The notes under the pieces were generated by a model. That model was not told the DNA's origin. It saw only the letters and a list, made by a program, of their open reading frames with translations, and made no database searches. Shown here in pieces: positions 1-7,807 of a DNA stretch of 64,000 nucleotides. Made by a program: the position numbers and the translations under genes. Each line of letters begins with the position of its first letter. The stretch's first letter is position 1. Origin of the DNA: Halomonas organivorans (lineage in GTDB: Bacteria; Pseudomonadota; Gammaproteobacteria; Pseudomonadales; Halomonadaceae); the NCBI RefSeq assembly GCF_014192055.1, contig NZ_JACHXM010000015.1, positions 25,218-89,217 of the forward strand, read 5' to 3'.

Positions 1-850
1 GATGCATGTCGGCATGGAAGAAATTGTCGCGGAACACCTGGGTGAAGAAGATCTCTACGCCGCGCTCGGCCAGACGGCGCAGGTCGGTGCCCTGGGCCTC
101 GAGGGCGGCGGTGTCCGCCACCGGCACGCCGTGGATGCGCTCCTGGACCATCACCCGGTGGCGGGTCAGCCCCCAGTGGATGGCCGGCACGAACAGCAGC
201 GGCGAGCCCTTGAAGTTGCGCTTGAGCTGGGAGGTGTTGGCAGCTTCCTTGGTCAGGTCGAGCTCGTCGAACAGGGTTGATTCGTAGTCGCGCACCACCT
301 CCACCGGGCGCAGCCGGCGTGCCTCGGGAACGCGGGCCAGCACGGCGGCCAGTCGGTACATCAGCGCCATGTCCTGGCGCATCACCCGCTCGATGCCGGG
401 GCGGATGATCTTGACCACCACCTGCGCGCCGTCGGGCAGCCTGGCGGCATGCACCTGAGCCACCGACGCCGAGGCCAGCGGCTCGGGCGAGAACTCGGCG
501 AAGGCTTCGTCCAGCGACATGCCGAGCTCTTCCTCCACCAGCGCCTGGGCCTGCTTGCCGGGGAAAGGCGGCACCTGGTCCTGGAGACGCCGGAGTTCGT
601 CGGCGATGTCGGGAGGGAAGAGGTCGCGACGGGTCGACAGCACCTGGCCGAACTTGACGTAGATCGGTCCCAGGGTCTCCAGCGCCAGGCGCAGCCGTTC
701 GCCGCGAGGGCGCGGGCCGACGGGCACCAGGCGCAGCGGCGACAGCGCCAGCAGGCCGCGCAGCCACCAAGGCAGCCGCTCCTGGGGAATCAGGGTGTCC
801 AGCCGATAGCGGGTGACCACCCAGGCGATGCGCGCCAGCCGCGGAATCAT
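1..850 (-). CDS. ubiB: UbiB-family atypical kinase/ATPase for ubiquinone synthesis (3' end beyond window)
   Basis: ABC1/UbiB-family protein needed for coenzyme Q biosynthesis at the inner membrane. Only the first 283 codons are present; the reading frame runs off base 1 inside the HADMH sequence that normally continues into the catalytic loop. The family-specific KFGQ motif (residues 66-69, replacing the glycine-rich loop of true kinases) is followed by LSTRRDLFP, and an Ala-rich SASVAQVH nucleotide loop is also visible. The ATG at 848-850 overlaps the ubiJ stop codon, indicating translational coupling in a ubiE-ubiJ-ubiB operon read on the minus strand. Partial only because of the window edge; no frameshift is seen. 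Confidence 0.95.
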   Translation of the reverse strand, partial: MIPRLARIAWVVTRYRLDTLIPQERLPWWLRGLLALSPLRLVPVGPRPRGERLRLALETLGPIYVKFGQVLSTRRDLFPPDIADELRRLQDQVPPFPGKQAQALVEEELGMSLDEAFAEFSPEPLASASVAQVHAARLPDGAQVVVKIIRPGIERVMRQDMALMYRLAAVLARVPEARRLRPVEVVRDYESTLFDELDLTKEAANTSQLKRNFKGSPLLFVPAIHWGLTRHRVMVQERIHGVPVADTAALEAQGTDLRRLAERGVEIFFTQVFRDNFFHADMH

Positions 851-1488
851 GCGCTCTCTCTCCCTTCCGTCAGGCGTCGGCGCAGGCGTTCGAGGCGGGC
901 CTCGAGGCGGTCGGTGGCGACCTCCAGCTCGGTGAGGTGATCGCGCAGGCCCTCGAACTGGTGACGGCCGGGCAGCAGCCTGGCTTCCTCGAAGACGTAC
1001 TCGGAGACATCGGCGCACAGCTCCTGCCGAGTGCGCAGGCCCCAGCGTCCCAGGCTGCGCATGCCTTCGGCCAGACTGTGGGCGGGGATGTCGCCCAGCC
1101 AGTGGGCTAGCTCACCCTCCCAGTCGAGGTCGAGGTCGAGCAGCAGGTCGCGGGTCGCCTCGAGCAGCGGTATGCGTCCACGCACCGCGAGCTTGCCCTG
1201 GAACATCAGCCGTTCCATCGAGGCGCCGCCAAGCAGTTCGCCGAGGGTTTCGGCGTCGGCTTCGACGACGGCATCGAAGGCTTCCTCCGGCTCGTCGTCG
1301 GGGCGCAGCAGGTCCAGCCCCTGGGAGTGGAAGGCAACGGCCAGGGCCAGGGGCGGGTGCTCGAGCCGCAGCAGCAGGCGCTGGCCCGCCAGGCGGGCCA
1401 GTCGCGCGGGCGCCGCGGGATCGCGGGCGAGCAGGGCATTCAGGCTGCGTTCGAGGCCGCCCAGCAGCAGGGTCGGTGTCAGCGCCAT
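847..1488 (-). CDS. ubiJ: Ubiquinone biosynthesis accessory factor UbiJ (SCP2 domain)
   Basis: Lipid-binding accessory protein of the soluble Coq complex that carries ubiquinone intermediates; it is identified by its place between ubiE and ubiB and by an N-terminal SCP2-like half. The 213-residue protein starts MALTPTLLLGG and ends in a charged, leucine- and arginine-rich segment predicted to be coiled coil. I chose the ATG at 1486-1488 because it lies 7 nt after the ubiE stop and gives the usual family N-terminus; an upstream in-frame start would run into ubiE. The stop overlaps the ubiB ATG. Sequence conservation in this family is low, so the name rests partly on synteny. Confidence 0.88.
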   Translation of the reverse strand: MALTPTLLLGGLERSLNALLARDPAAPARLARLAGQRLLLRLEHPPLALAVAFHSQGLDLLRPDDEPEEAFDAVVEADAETLGELLGGASMERLMFQGKLAVRGRIPLLEATRDLLLDLDLDWEGELAHWLGDIPAHSLAEGMRSLGRWGLRTRQELCADVSEYVFEEARLLPGRHQFEGLRDHLTELEVATDRLEARLERLRRRLTEGRESA

Positions 1489-1495
1489 CGGATTC

Positions 1496-2251
1496 TCACA
1501 GCTTGATGCCACGGTGCAGGGCAACGATGCCCCCGGTGAGGTTGGTGTACTCGACCCGCTCCAGGCCGGCAGCCTCCATCATTCCCTTGAGGGTCTCCTG
1601 GTCGGGATGCATGCGGATCGACTCGGCCAGGTAGCGGTAGCTGTCGGCGTCGCCGGCCACCAGCTGGCCCATGCGCGGCAGCAGGTGGAAGGAGTAGTCG
1701 TCGTAGGCGCGGGTCAGCAGGGGATTGCCGGGCTTGGAGAACTCCAGCACCAGCAGCCGGCCGCCGGGCTTGAGCACGCGGGCCATGGAGCGCAGGGCGG
1801 CGTCCTTGTCGGTGACGTTGCGCAGGCCGAAGGCGATGGTGATGCAGTCGAAGCTGTTGTCCGGGAAGGGCAGGGTCTCGGCGTTGGCCTGGACGTACTC
1901 GACGTTGCCGCCGACGCCCTGGTCGAGCAGCTTGTCGCGGCCGACTCGCAGCATGGAGGCGTTGATGTCGGCGAGGACAACACGCCCCCGGGGGCCGACC
2001 AGGCGCGAGAACTTCAGCGTCAGGTCGCCGGTGCCGCCGGCGATGTCGAGCACGCTGTGGCCGGGACGCACGCCGGCCCGCTCGATGGTCAGGCGCTTCC
2101 ACAGCCGATGGATGCCGAACGACATCAGGTCGTTCATCACGTCGTAGCGGGCGGCCACCGAGTGGAAGACATCGGCCACCCGGGAGGCCTTCTCGTCGAC
2201 CGGGACTTCCTGGTAGCCGAAGTGCGTGGTGCGCTTGTCGCTGGAGGTCAT
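1496..2251 (-). CDS. ubiE: Ubiquinone/menaquinone C-methyltransferase UbiE
   Basis: SAM-dependent C-methyltransferase of quinone synthesis (2-octaprenyl-6-methoxy-benzoquinol to the methylated product). The 251-residue length matches the family. Visible signatures are the N-terminal [20 protein letters not shown] segment, the SAM-binding [12 protein letters not shown] loop (about residue 67-78), the [13 protein letters not shown] segment, and the C-terminal [11 protein letters not shown]. It is the first gene of the minus-strand ubiE-ubiJ-ubiB operon. A gap of about 380 bp separates it from the upstream DUF971 gene, so it probably has its own promoter. Confidence 0.97.
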   Translation of the reverse strand: MTSSDKRTTHFGYQEVPVDEKASRVADVFHSVAARYDVMNDLMSFGIHRLWKRLTIERAGVRPGHSVLDIAGGTGDLTLKFSRLVGPRGRVVLADINASMLRVGRDKLLDQGVGGNVEYVQANAETLPFPDNSFDCITIAFGLRNVTDKDAALRSMARVLKPGGRLLVLEFSKPGNPLLTRAYDDYSFHLLPRMGQLVAGDADSYRYLAESIRMHPDQETLKGMMEAAGLERVEYTNLTGGIVALHRGIKL

Positions 2252-2629
2252 GCGAGGGAGGCTCCCGAGTCAGCTGCACATGGTGAGGCGAGGCCGGCGG
2301 CCCCGCGCGATGGGGCGCATTGTAGCGCCCCCCGGGGGGGCTTGTCTTGACGGTGAAGTCGGTTGCCAGAGTGCCGATCCGCTCGGTGACGCTGCACCGA
2401 GGGGGCCGCCGAAGGGGCGTCGAGGGGGTTTTTGGCCATGGGTGAGGCGAATTCGCCGAATGGGCTGGCCATGGAGGGCCAGCACCGGTCCTGCAAGCGG
2501 AGCGAGATGCAGGAGCGCCGCAGGGCCAAACAAAGTCGTGCCCATGGAAGGGAGCATGGTGCCCCTCGCAGGCCCTTTCGGCGGGTCAGCCCCGACCCTC
2601 TTGGAGCTGCCTCTGGAACGTTCCGATTC
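2252..2629. other. 378-bp intergenic gap between ubiE and the DUF971 gene
   Basis: No convincing gene is present: the short open frames on both strands lack family resemblance and ribosome binding sites. The part near ubiE holds the candidate promoter and a 7-bp GC-rich inverted repeat. In Pseudomonas the polyhydroxyalkanoate genes occupy this position between the DUF971 gene and ubiE; none is present here. Confidence 0.6.
2319..2348 (-). promoter_or_regulatory. Candidate sigma-70 promoter of ubiE-ubiJ-ubiB
   Basis: On the minus strand a TACAAT -10-like hexamer (2319-2324) lies 18 nt downstream of AAGACA (-35-like). The spacer is an unusual C7G6 run. The -10 overlaps the loop of the inverted repeat GGGGCGC-ATTGTA-GCGCCCC (2312-2331). 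Position, about 70 nt upstream of the ubiE start, is suitable. The -35 matches only 4 of 6 bases. Confidence 0.4.
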
Positions 2630-3013
2630 CTACAGCTGCCTGATCTCGATGCCTAGCGGCTCGCGAGAGGCGCCGGCTTCTTCCAGGCGCCGCAGGTAGT
2701 CGGCCCAGTTGGCCTCGCGGTTCACGATCAGCTCGTGCAGGTAGTCCCAGCTGTAGAGGCCGCTGTCGTGGCCGTCGTCGAAGTGCAGCTTGAGCGCGTA
2801 GCGCCCGGTCTGGGTGATGTTGGCCAGGCCGACGTGCTTCTTGCCGACCTGCAGGGTCTCCTGGCCGCGGCCATGGCCGCGCACCTCGGCGGAGGGCGAG
2901 AACACCCGCAGGTATTCCACCGACAGCCGATGACTCTCGCCGCCTTCATAGGTCAGCTCCAGCTCGCGGGCCTGCTTGTGGTAGTGCACTCGGGTCGGAA
3001 TGGGGGCGGACAT
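2630..3013 (-). CDS. DUF971 / gamma-butyrobetaine hydroxylase-like N-terminal domain protein
   Basis: Small 127-residue DUF971 protein. Its single domain resembles the N-terminal metal-binding domain of gamma-butyrobetaine dioxygenase and is found as a free-standing protein in many proteobacteria; a role in iron-sulfur or carnitine chemistry has been proposed but is not certain. The typical ELELTYEGGESHRLSVEYLRVFSPSAEV and LHFDDGHDSGLYSWDYL segments are present. The ATG at 3011-3013 is preceded by GGAGG at 5 nt; an in-frame GTG six bases upstream overlaps that ribosome binding site and is unlikely to be used. The gene follows hslVU on the same strand, as in Pseudomonas, but a repeat-filled 220-bp gap separates them. 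Confidence 0.9.
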   Translation of the reverse strand: MSAPIPTRVHYHKQARELELTYEGGESHRLSVEYLRVFSPSAEVRGHGRGQETLQVGKKHVGLANITQTGRYALKLHFDDGHDSGLYSWDYLHELIVNREANWADYLRRLEEAGASREPLGIEIRQL

Positions 3014-3027
3014 GGGCACCTCCGGTG

Positions 3028-3076
3028 AGCTTGAAGCTGGAAGAGCGCCGCTTCGCGGCTGGAAGCTGGAAGAAAC
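3028..3076. repeat. Degenerate AGC-heptad cluster with internal GCCGC-TTCG-CGGC hairpin
   Basis: The plus strand reads AGCTTGA-AGCTGGA, then a short GCCGC/GCGGC hairpin, then AGCTGGA-type heptads again. This belongs to the heptad family seen elsewhere in the window (7780-7807, 63809-63836). It lies just upstream of the DUF971 ribosome binding site. Confidence 0.6.
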
Positions 3077-3111
3077 AGCCCTGACTCAAGCCTTGGAAAC
3101 GTTATGCTGAT

Positions 3112-3202
3112 TTCGAGCTTCGAGCTTCGAGCTTCGAGCTTCGAGCTTCGAGCTTCGAGCTTCGAGCTTCGAGCTTCGAGCTTCGAGCTTCGAGCTTCGA
3201 GC
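3112..3202. repeat. Heptanucleotide tandem array, 13 perfect copies of TTCGAGC
   Basis: Exactly thirteen uninterrupted copies of TTCGAGC (91 bp) lie 31 nt beyond the hslU stop; read from hslU the unit is AGCTCGA. The left flank TTATGCTG recurs in front of the identical array at 63908. The unit is not a multiple of three and lies outside any gene, so it cannot be a coding phase-variation tract. Confidence 0.95.
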
Positions 3203-3233
3203 CGCTCCGGGCCCGAAGCCCGTCGCTAGTGGC

Positions 3234-4556
3234 TTACAGAATATACCGCGACAGATCCTCGTCCATCGCCAGTTCGCCGAGCTGGGAGTCGACGTAGGCG
3301 GCGTCGATGGTCAGCGGGCTGCCCAGGTCGGAGCCTTGGTAGGAGGCTTCTTCGAGCAGGCGCTCCATCACCGTGTGCAGACGGCGGGCGCCGATGTTCT
3401 CGGTGCCTTCGTTGACTTTCCAGGCGATCTCGGCGATGCGCGCGATGCCGTCGTCGGTGAAGGCGATTTCCAGGCCCTCGGTGGCCATCAGCGCCTCATA
3501 CTGGCGGGTCAGGGCCGCGGAAGGCTCGGTGAGGATGCGCTTGAAATCTTCCGGCGTCAGGGCGTTGAGCTCCACGCGGATCGGCAGGCGGCCCTGCAGC
3601 TCGGGGATCAGGTCCGACGGGCGCGACAGGTGGAAGGCGCCGGAGGCGATGAACAGGATGTGATCGGTCTTCACCATGCCGTACTTGGTGGAGACGCTGG
3701 AGCCCTCGATCAGCGGCAGCAGGTCGCGCTGCACGCCCTCGCGGGACACCTCGCCGCCGCTGGACTGGCCGCTGCCCTTGGCGACCTTGTCGAGCTCGTC
3801 GAGGAACACGATGCCGTGCTGTTCGACGGCCTCGATGGCCCGCTGCTTGATGTCGTCCTCGTTGACCAGCTTGGCGGCTTCCTCGTCACGCAGCAGCGCG
3901 AAGGCATCCTTGACCGCCACGCGGCGGGTCTCGGTCTTCTGCTTGCCCATGCTGGAGAACAGGTTCTGCAGCTGGCTGGTCATCTCCTCCATGCCCGGCG
4001 GCGTCATGATGTCGACGCCCTGGCTCTGGGGAGTGACCTCGATGTCGATTTCCTTGTCGTCGAGCTGGCCCTCGCGCAGCTTCTTGCGGAACGACTGGCG
4101 GGTGGCGTTCTCGGTGCGCGGCTCGTTTTCCTGGCCGCGGGGCGGCGGCAGCAGGGCGTCGAGGATGCGGTCCTCGGCGGCGTCCTCGGCGCGGTGGCCC
4201 ACCTCTTCCTTGGCCTGCTCGCGGACCAGCTTGATGGCGGCCTCGGTGAGGTCGCGAATGATCGATTCGACGTCACGGCCGACATAGCCCACTTCGGTGA
4301 ACTTGGTGGCCTCGACCTTGATGAAGGGCGCGCGGGCCAGCTTGGCCAGGCGACGGGCGATCTCGGTCTTGCCCACGCCGGTGGGGCCGATCATCAGGAT
4401 GTTCTTGGGCGTGACTTCCTGACGAAGCTCTTCGTCGAGCTGCATGCGTCGCCAGCGATTGCGCAGGGCGACGGCTACGGCACGCTTGGCGTCCTGCTGG
4501 CCGACGATGTACTGGTCCAGGGCGTGGACGATCTCGCGGGGGGTCATCCGGGTCAT
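3234..4556 (-). CDS. hslU: HslU, ATPase subunit of the HslVU protease
   Basis: AAA+ unfoldase that recognises, unfolds and feeds proteins into the HslV peptidase in the cytoplasm; part of the heat-shock response. The 440-residue protein has Walker A GPTGVGKT (57-64), the substrate-gripping GYVG pore loop (90-93), the inserted I domain (about 110-240), Walker [10 protein letters not shown] (249-257), and ends in the conserved C-terminal tail LSRYIL that docks into HslV. The start [10 protein letters not shown] matches the family and lies 2 nt after the hslV stop, so the two are co-translated. An array of TTCGAGC heptads begins just beyond its stop. Confidence 0.99.
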   Translation of the reverse strand: MTRMTPREIVHALDQYIVGQQDAKRAVAVALRNRWRRMQLDEELRQEVTPKNILMIGPTGVGKTEIARRLAKLARAPFIKVEATKFTEVGYVGRDVESIIRDLTEAAIKLVREQAKEEVGHRAEDAAEDRILDALLPPPRGQENEPRTENATRQSFRKKLREGQLDDKEIDIEVTPQSQGVDIMTPPGMEEMTSQLQNLFSSMGKQKTETRRVAVKDAFALLRDEEAAKLVNEDDIKQRAIEAVEQHGIVFLDELDKVAKGSGQSSGGEVSREGVQRDLLPLIEGSSVSTKYGMVKTDHILFIASGAFHLSRPSDLIPELQGRLPIRVELNALTPEDFKRILTEPSAALTRQYEALMATEGLEIAFTDDGIARIAEIAWKVNEGTENIGARRLHTVMERLLEEASYQGSDLGSPLTIDAAYVDSQLGELAMDEDLSRYIL

Positions 4557-4558
4557 GA

Positions 4559-5077
4559 TCAGAGCTCTTCCAGCGTGACGTGGTGGTTGGTGAACACGCA
4601 GATGTCGCCGGCGATCTCCAGCGATTTTTCGGTGATCTCGCGGGCTGACAGCTCGGTGTTCTCGAGCAGGGCTCGGGCGGCGGACAGGGCGAAGTTGCCG
4701 CCCGAGCCGATGGCGATGATACCGCGCTCGGGCTCCACCACGTCGCCGTTACCGGTGATGATCAGCGAGGCGTGCTTGTCGGCCACGGCCAACAGCGCCT
4801 CCAGGCGGCGCAGGGCGCGGTCGGTGCGCCAGTCCTTGGCCAGCTCCACGGCGGCCTTGGTGAGGTGGCCCTGGTGTTTCTCGAGCTGTGCCTCGAAGCG
4901 CTCGAAAAGGGTGAAGGCGTCGGCGGTGCCGCCGGCGAAACCGGCCAGCACCTGGCCGCGATAGAGACGGCGCACCTTGCTGGCGTTGCCCTTCATTACG
5001 GTGTTGCCCAGCGACACCTGGCCGTCGCCGGCCAGCGCCACCTGGTCACCGCGACGCACGGAAACGATCGTGGTCAT
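4559..5077 (-). CDS. hslV: HslV, peptidase subunit of the HslVU protease
   Basis: Threonine peptidase related to proteasome beta subunits; forms the double ring that HslU caps. The 172-residue protein begins [19 protein letters not shown]; removal of Met exposes the catalytic Thr, which fixes the start at the ATG at 5075-5077 rather than the longer open frame. An AAGGAG ribosome binding site lies 8 nt upstream. The conserved GxTxDxxxLF element appears as [14 protein letters not shown]. The order hslV-hslU with a 2-nt gap is standard. Confidence 0.99.
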   Translation of the reverse strand: MTTIVSVRRGDQVALAGDGQVSLGNTVMKGNASKVRRLYRGQVLAGFAGGTADAFTLFERFEAQLEKHQGHLTKAAVELAKDWRTDRALRRLEALLAVADKHASLIITGNGDVVEPERGIIAIGSGGNFALSAARALLENTELSAREITEKSLEIAGDICVFTNHHVTLEEL

Positions 5078-5122
5078 GGAGGAGACTCCTTGTGGGAGCG
5101 GGGCTCCCGATGACTTTGTAGC

Positions 5123-5148
5123 CACGGCGTCACCGGGGTGACGCCGTG
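5123..5148. terminator. 12-bp GC-rich inverted repeat between the SPOR gene and hslV
   Basis: CACGGCGTCACC pairs with GGTGACGCCGTG around two bases. It lies downstream of the SPOR-protein gene and upstream of hslVU. No T-run follows on either strand, so it may be a Rho-assisted terminator or an mRNA-stabilising hairpin. Confidence 0.4.
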
Positions 5149-5202
5149 TATAAGCTGGAAGGAAAGGTGTGGGCGGCGTGGCTGGAATTCAACCGGCGCG
5201 GC

Positions 5203-5913
5203 TCACTGCAGCTGGATGAGCAGCGGCTCGATGCCCTGGGTGGCCATCAGGTCCTGGGCGCGGGTCAGCTCGCGACGATCCCGGTAGGGACCGACCTGGA
5301 CCCGATGCCAGGTGGCGCCGTCGCCGGTCTGGACCTCGCTGATCTTGGCCAGCAGGCCGAAGTCCTTGAGGCGGCCGGCCAGCCGCTGGGCGTCGCCGGT
5401 CTCGCGGAAGGAGGCAGCCTGCAGCACGTAGCGTTTGCCATCCTCGGCGCGGTTCGCCGCGGACTCGACCGGCGCGCTGTTGGCGGCGATTACCTGGGCG
5501 ATGGGATCGCCGGTCGGCGCGTCTGCGGAGGAGGCCTCTTGCTGCTCGGCGGGGCGCGGGGGCGGCGTCGCGGTGGAAGCCTGGTCGCCGGGGGCGATCA
5601 CTTCCGACTCGGGGAGCAGGGTGTAGAACTCGAAGGTCGGCATTGGCGGTTCGTCCGCCGGCGCCGACGCCTGGGGATCGCGGCTGGCCTGGTCCGGCGC
5701 CTCGCCGGCTGGCAGCGGCACCGTGGTGGACGCGCCGTCCTGCCAGGGGGCGGTGCCGTGCTGGTGCTGCGAGATCAGGAAGCCGGCGACCAGGCCGGCC
5801 AATCCCCATAGCCAGCCCGGCACGCCACGGCGTGAGGAGGCCTTGGCGGGGCGTTTCCTGGAGGTGGTGGCGCCCCGCTTGCGGTTGCCGTCGGCGGGCT
5901 TGCGGCTGGCCAT
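5203..5913 (-). CDS. Membrane-anchored SPOR-domain protein (FtsN-like)
   Basis: A 236-residue protein with a basic cytoplasmic N-terminus (residues 1-30), one membrane segment (about 32-48, WLWGLAGLVAGFLI), a Pro/Ala-rich periplasmic linker, and a C-terminal SPOR domain (about 159-236) that in this family binds denuded septal peptidoglycan. The architecture is that of FtsN, the late division activator, and the place between argS and hslV matches the FtsN-like gene of Pseudomonas. It starts 3 nt after the argS stop codon and is therefore translated with it. Whether it is the essential FtsN cannot be told from sequence. Confidence 0.88.
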   Translation of the reverse strand: MASRKPADGNRKRGATTSRKRPAKASSRRGVPGWLWGLAGLVAGFLISQHQHGTAPWQDGASTTVPLPAGEAPDQASRDPQASAPADEPPMPTFEFYTLLPESEVIAPGDQASTATPPPRPAEQQEASSADAPTGDPIAQVIAANSAPVESAANRAEDGKRYVLQAASFRETGDAQRLAGRLKDFGLLAKISEVQTGDGATWHRVQVGPYRDRRELTRAQDLMATQGIEPLLIQLQ

Positions 5914-5916
5914 GGC

Positions 5917-7602
5917 TTACATCTCCTCGGGGGCGCCGACGCCCATCAGTTCAAGGCCGTTGCGCAGAACCTGGCGGGCGGCCAGGAACAGCGACATGCG
6001 TGAGTTGCGCAGGGCATCGTCCTCGACCATGACCTTGACGGCGTTGTAGCAGGTATGGAACTCGGCGGCGAGGTCGAGCAGGTACTGGGCGATCTGCTGC
6101 GGCTCGCGGCTGGCGGCGGCGTGGGCCACTACCTCGGGATAGCGGGCCAGGCGATTCATCAGCGCCTTCTCCTGTTCGGCCTCGAGGCGTGCCAGGTGTT
6201 CCATGGCCAGGGTGTGGTCGAAGGGCTGGCCGGCGGACTCGGCCTTGCGCAGCATGCTGCACACCCGGGCGTGGGCGTACTGCACGTAGTAGACCGGGTT
6301 GTCGTTGGACTGCGAGCGAGCCAGATCGATGTCGAAGGTCAGCTGGGAGTCGGCCCGACGCGCGGCGAGGAAGAAGCGAGTGGCGTCGCGGCCGACCTCG
6401 TCGATCAGGTCGCGCACGGTGACATAGCTGCCGGCTCGCTTGGAAAGCTTCACCTCGACTCCGGAGCGGGTCACCATCACCATCTGGTGCAGCACGTAGT
6501 CAGGCCAGCCCTGGGGGATGCCGGCCTCGAGGGCCTGCAGGCCGGCGCGAACGCGGGTCACCGTGGAGTGGTGGTCGGCGCCCTGCTCGTTGATCACGGT
6601 GGTGAAGCCGCGCTGCCACTTGTCCAGGTGATAGGCCACGTCGGGCAGGAAATAGGTGTAGTCGCCGTCGGACTTGCGCATCACCCGGTCCTTGTCGTCA
6701 CCGAAGTCGGTGGTGCGCAGCCAGGTGGCGCCATCGTGCTCGTAGGTATGGCCCTTCTCGGCCAGGCGTGCGGCGGTGGCCTCTACCTTGCCTTCGCGGT
6801 ACAGCGAGGACTCCAGGTAGTAGACGTCGAACTCTACGCCGAAGGCACGCAGATCCAGGTCCTGCTCGCGGCGCAGGTAGGCCACGGCAAACTCGCGGAT
6901 GGCCTCCAGGTCATCCGGATCGGCCGCGGCGGTGACGTGACGATCGTCGGCGTGCACCGTGTCGCCGGCCAGATAGCTGTTGGCCACGTCGATGATGTAG
7001 CCGCCGCGATAGCCGTCGGCCGGCCAGCCGTCGTCCTCGGGGTCGATGCCCTTGACCCTGGCCTGGACCGAGAGCGCCAGGTTACTGATCTGGGCGCCGG
7101 CATCGTTGTAGTAGAACTCGCGAGTGACCTCGAAGCCCACGGCCTCGAGCAGCCGGCACAGGCAGTCGCCGATGGCGGCGCCGCGGCCGTGACCGACGTG
7201 CAGCGGGCCTGTGGGGTTGGCGGAGACGAATTCCACCTGCACCTTCTGGCCCTGGCCGGTGAGGCTGCGGCCGAAGGTATCGCCAGCGTCCAGCACCTGG
7301 CGGATGACCTGGGCGGCGGCGTCGGTGGCGGCGAAGAAGTTGATGAAGCCGGGGCCGGCAATGTCGACCTTGGACACGGCGTCATTGGCCGGCAGCGCCG
7401 CGACCAGCGCCTCGGCCAGCTCGCGGGGCTTCTTGCCGGCAGGCTTGGCCAGCATCAGCGCCAGGTTGGTGGCGTAATCGCCGTGGGCCTTGTCCTTGGT
7501 GGGATCGACCTTGATGGTCGGGGCCAGCTCGGCAGGCAGCATGCCCTGGTCCTTGAGTTCGGCCAGGGCGCCTTCCAGCAGGGAGATGATGGTGTCTTTC
7601 AT
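5917..7602 (-). CDS. argS: Arginyl-tRNA synthetase
   Basis: Class I synthetase charging tRNA-Arg. The 561-residue length is typical. It has the N-terminal Add-1 domain, the ATP-binding HVGH signature (135-138, in [14 protein letters not shown]), the KLSKRAG element that takes the place of the KMSKS loop, and the C-terminal anticodon-binding DALR domain ending [12 protein letters not shown]. It heads a minus-strand operon with the SPOR gene. Two tRNA-Arg genes occur elsewhere in the window (43350, 43497). Confidence 0.99.
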   Translation of the reverse strand: MKDTIISLLEGALAELKDQGMLPAELAPTIKVDPTKDKAHGDYATNLALMLAKPAGKKPRELAEALVAALPANDAVSKVDIAGPGFINFFAATDAAAQVIRQVLDAGDTFGRSLTGQGQKVQVEFVSANPTGPLHVGHGRGAAIGDCLCRLLEAVGFEVTREFYYNDAGAQISNLALSVQARVKGIDPEDDGWPADGYRGGYIIDVANSYLAGDTVHADDRHVTAAADPDDLEAIREFAVAYLRREQDLDLRAFGVEFDVYYLESSLYREGKVEATAARLAEKGHTYEHDGATWLRTTDFGDDKDRVMRKSDGDYTYFLPDVAYHLDKWQRGFTTVINEQGADHHSTVTRVRAGLQALEAGIPQGWPDYVLHQMVMVTRSGVEVKLSKRAGSYVTVRDLIDEVGRDATRFFLAARRADSQLTFDIDLARSQSNDNPVYYVQYAHARVCSMLRKAESAGQPFDHTLAMEHLARLEAEQEKALMNRLARYPEVVAHAAASREPQQIAQYLLDLAAEFHTCYNAVKVMVEDDALRNSRMSLFLAARQVLRNGLELMGVGAPEEM

Positions 7603-7667
7603 GGGAAATCGTATGTCCTGTGGCGCGGGCAGATGGCTATCGCCCGTCGGCGGGCATTTGGCCGCAC

Positions 7668-7696
7668 ATTATCGACAATTGCGCGCAGGCTTTAAA
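7668..7696 (-). promoter_or_regulatory. Candidate sigma-70 promoter of argS
   Basis: On the minus strand TTTAAA (7691-7696) and GATAAT (7668-7673) are separated by exactly 17 nt. It lies 66 nt upstream of the argS ATG, in a locally AT-rich pocket. The -35 matches 4 of 6 bases and the -10 matches 5 of 6. Confidence 0.55.
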
Positions 7697-7779
7697 CCCT
7701 TGCCCGGTTTCACCGGGGCGAGGAGCTGCAAGCTTGAAGAGGAAAAGGCTTGACCCCTTCGTGGCGAATTCTTGCTGCC

Positions 7780-7807
7780 TTCCAGCTTCCAGCTTCCAGC
7801 TTTCAGC
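7780..7807. repeat. TTCCAGC heptad array running into the priA stop codon
   Basis: Three perfect TTCCAGC units plus a TTTCAGC variant. Read on the minus strand they are AGCTGGA heptads, and the last unit contains the priA stop codon (7803-7805), so the array starts inside the end of the gene. Related heptads (AGCTGCA, AGCTTGA) occur at about 7726-7740. Confidence 0.85.

Noticed and set aside
3112..3202. CRISPR array
   Set aside because: Seven-base units without spacers and no cas genes; it is a simple tandem repeat.
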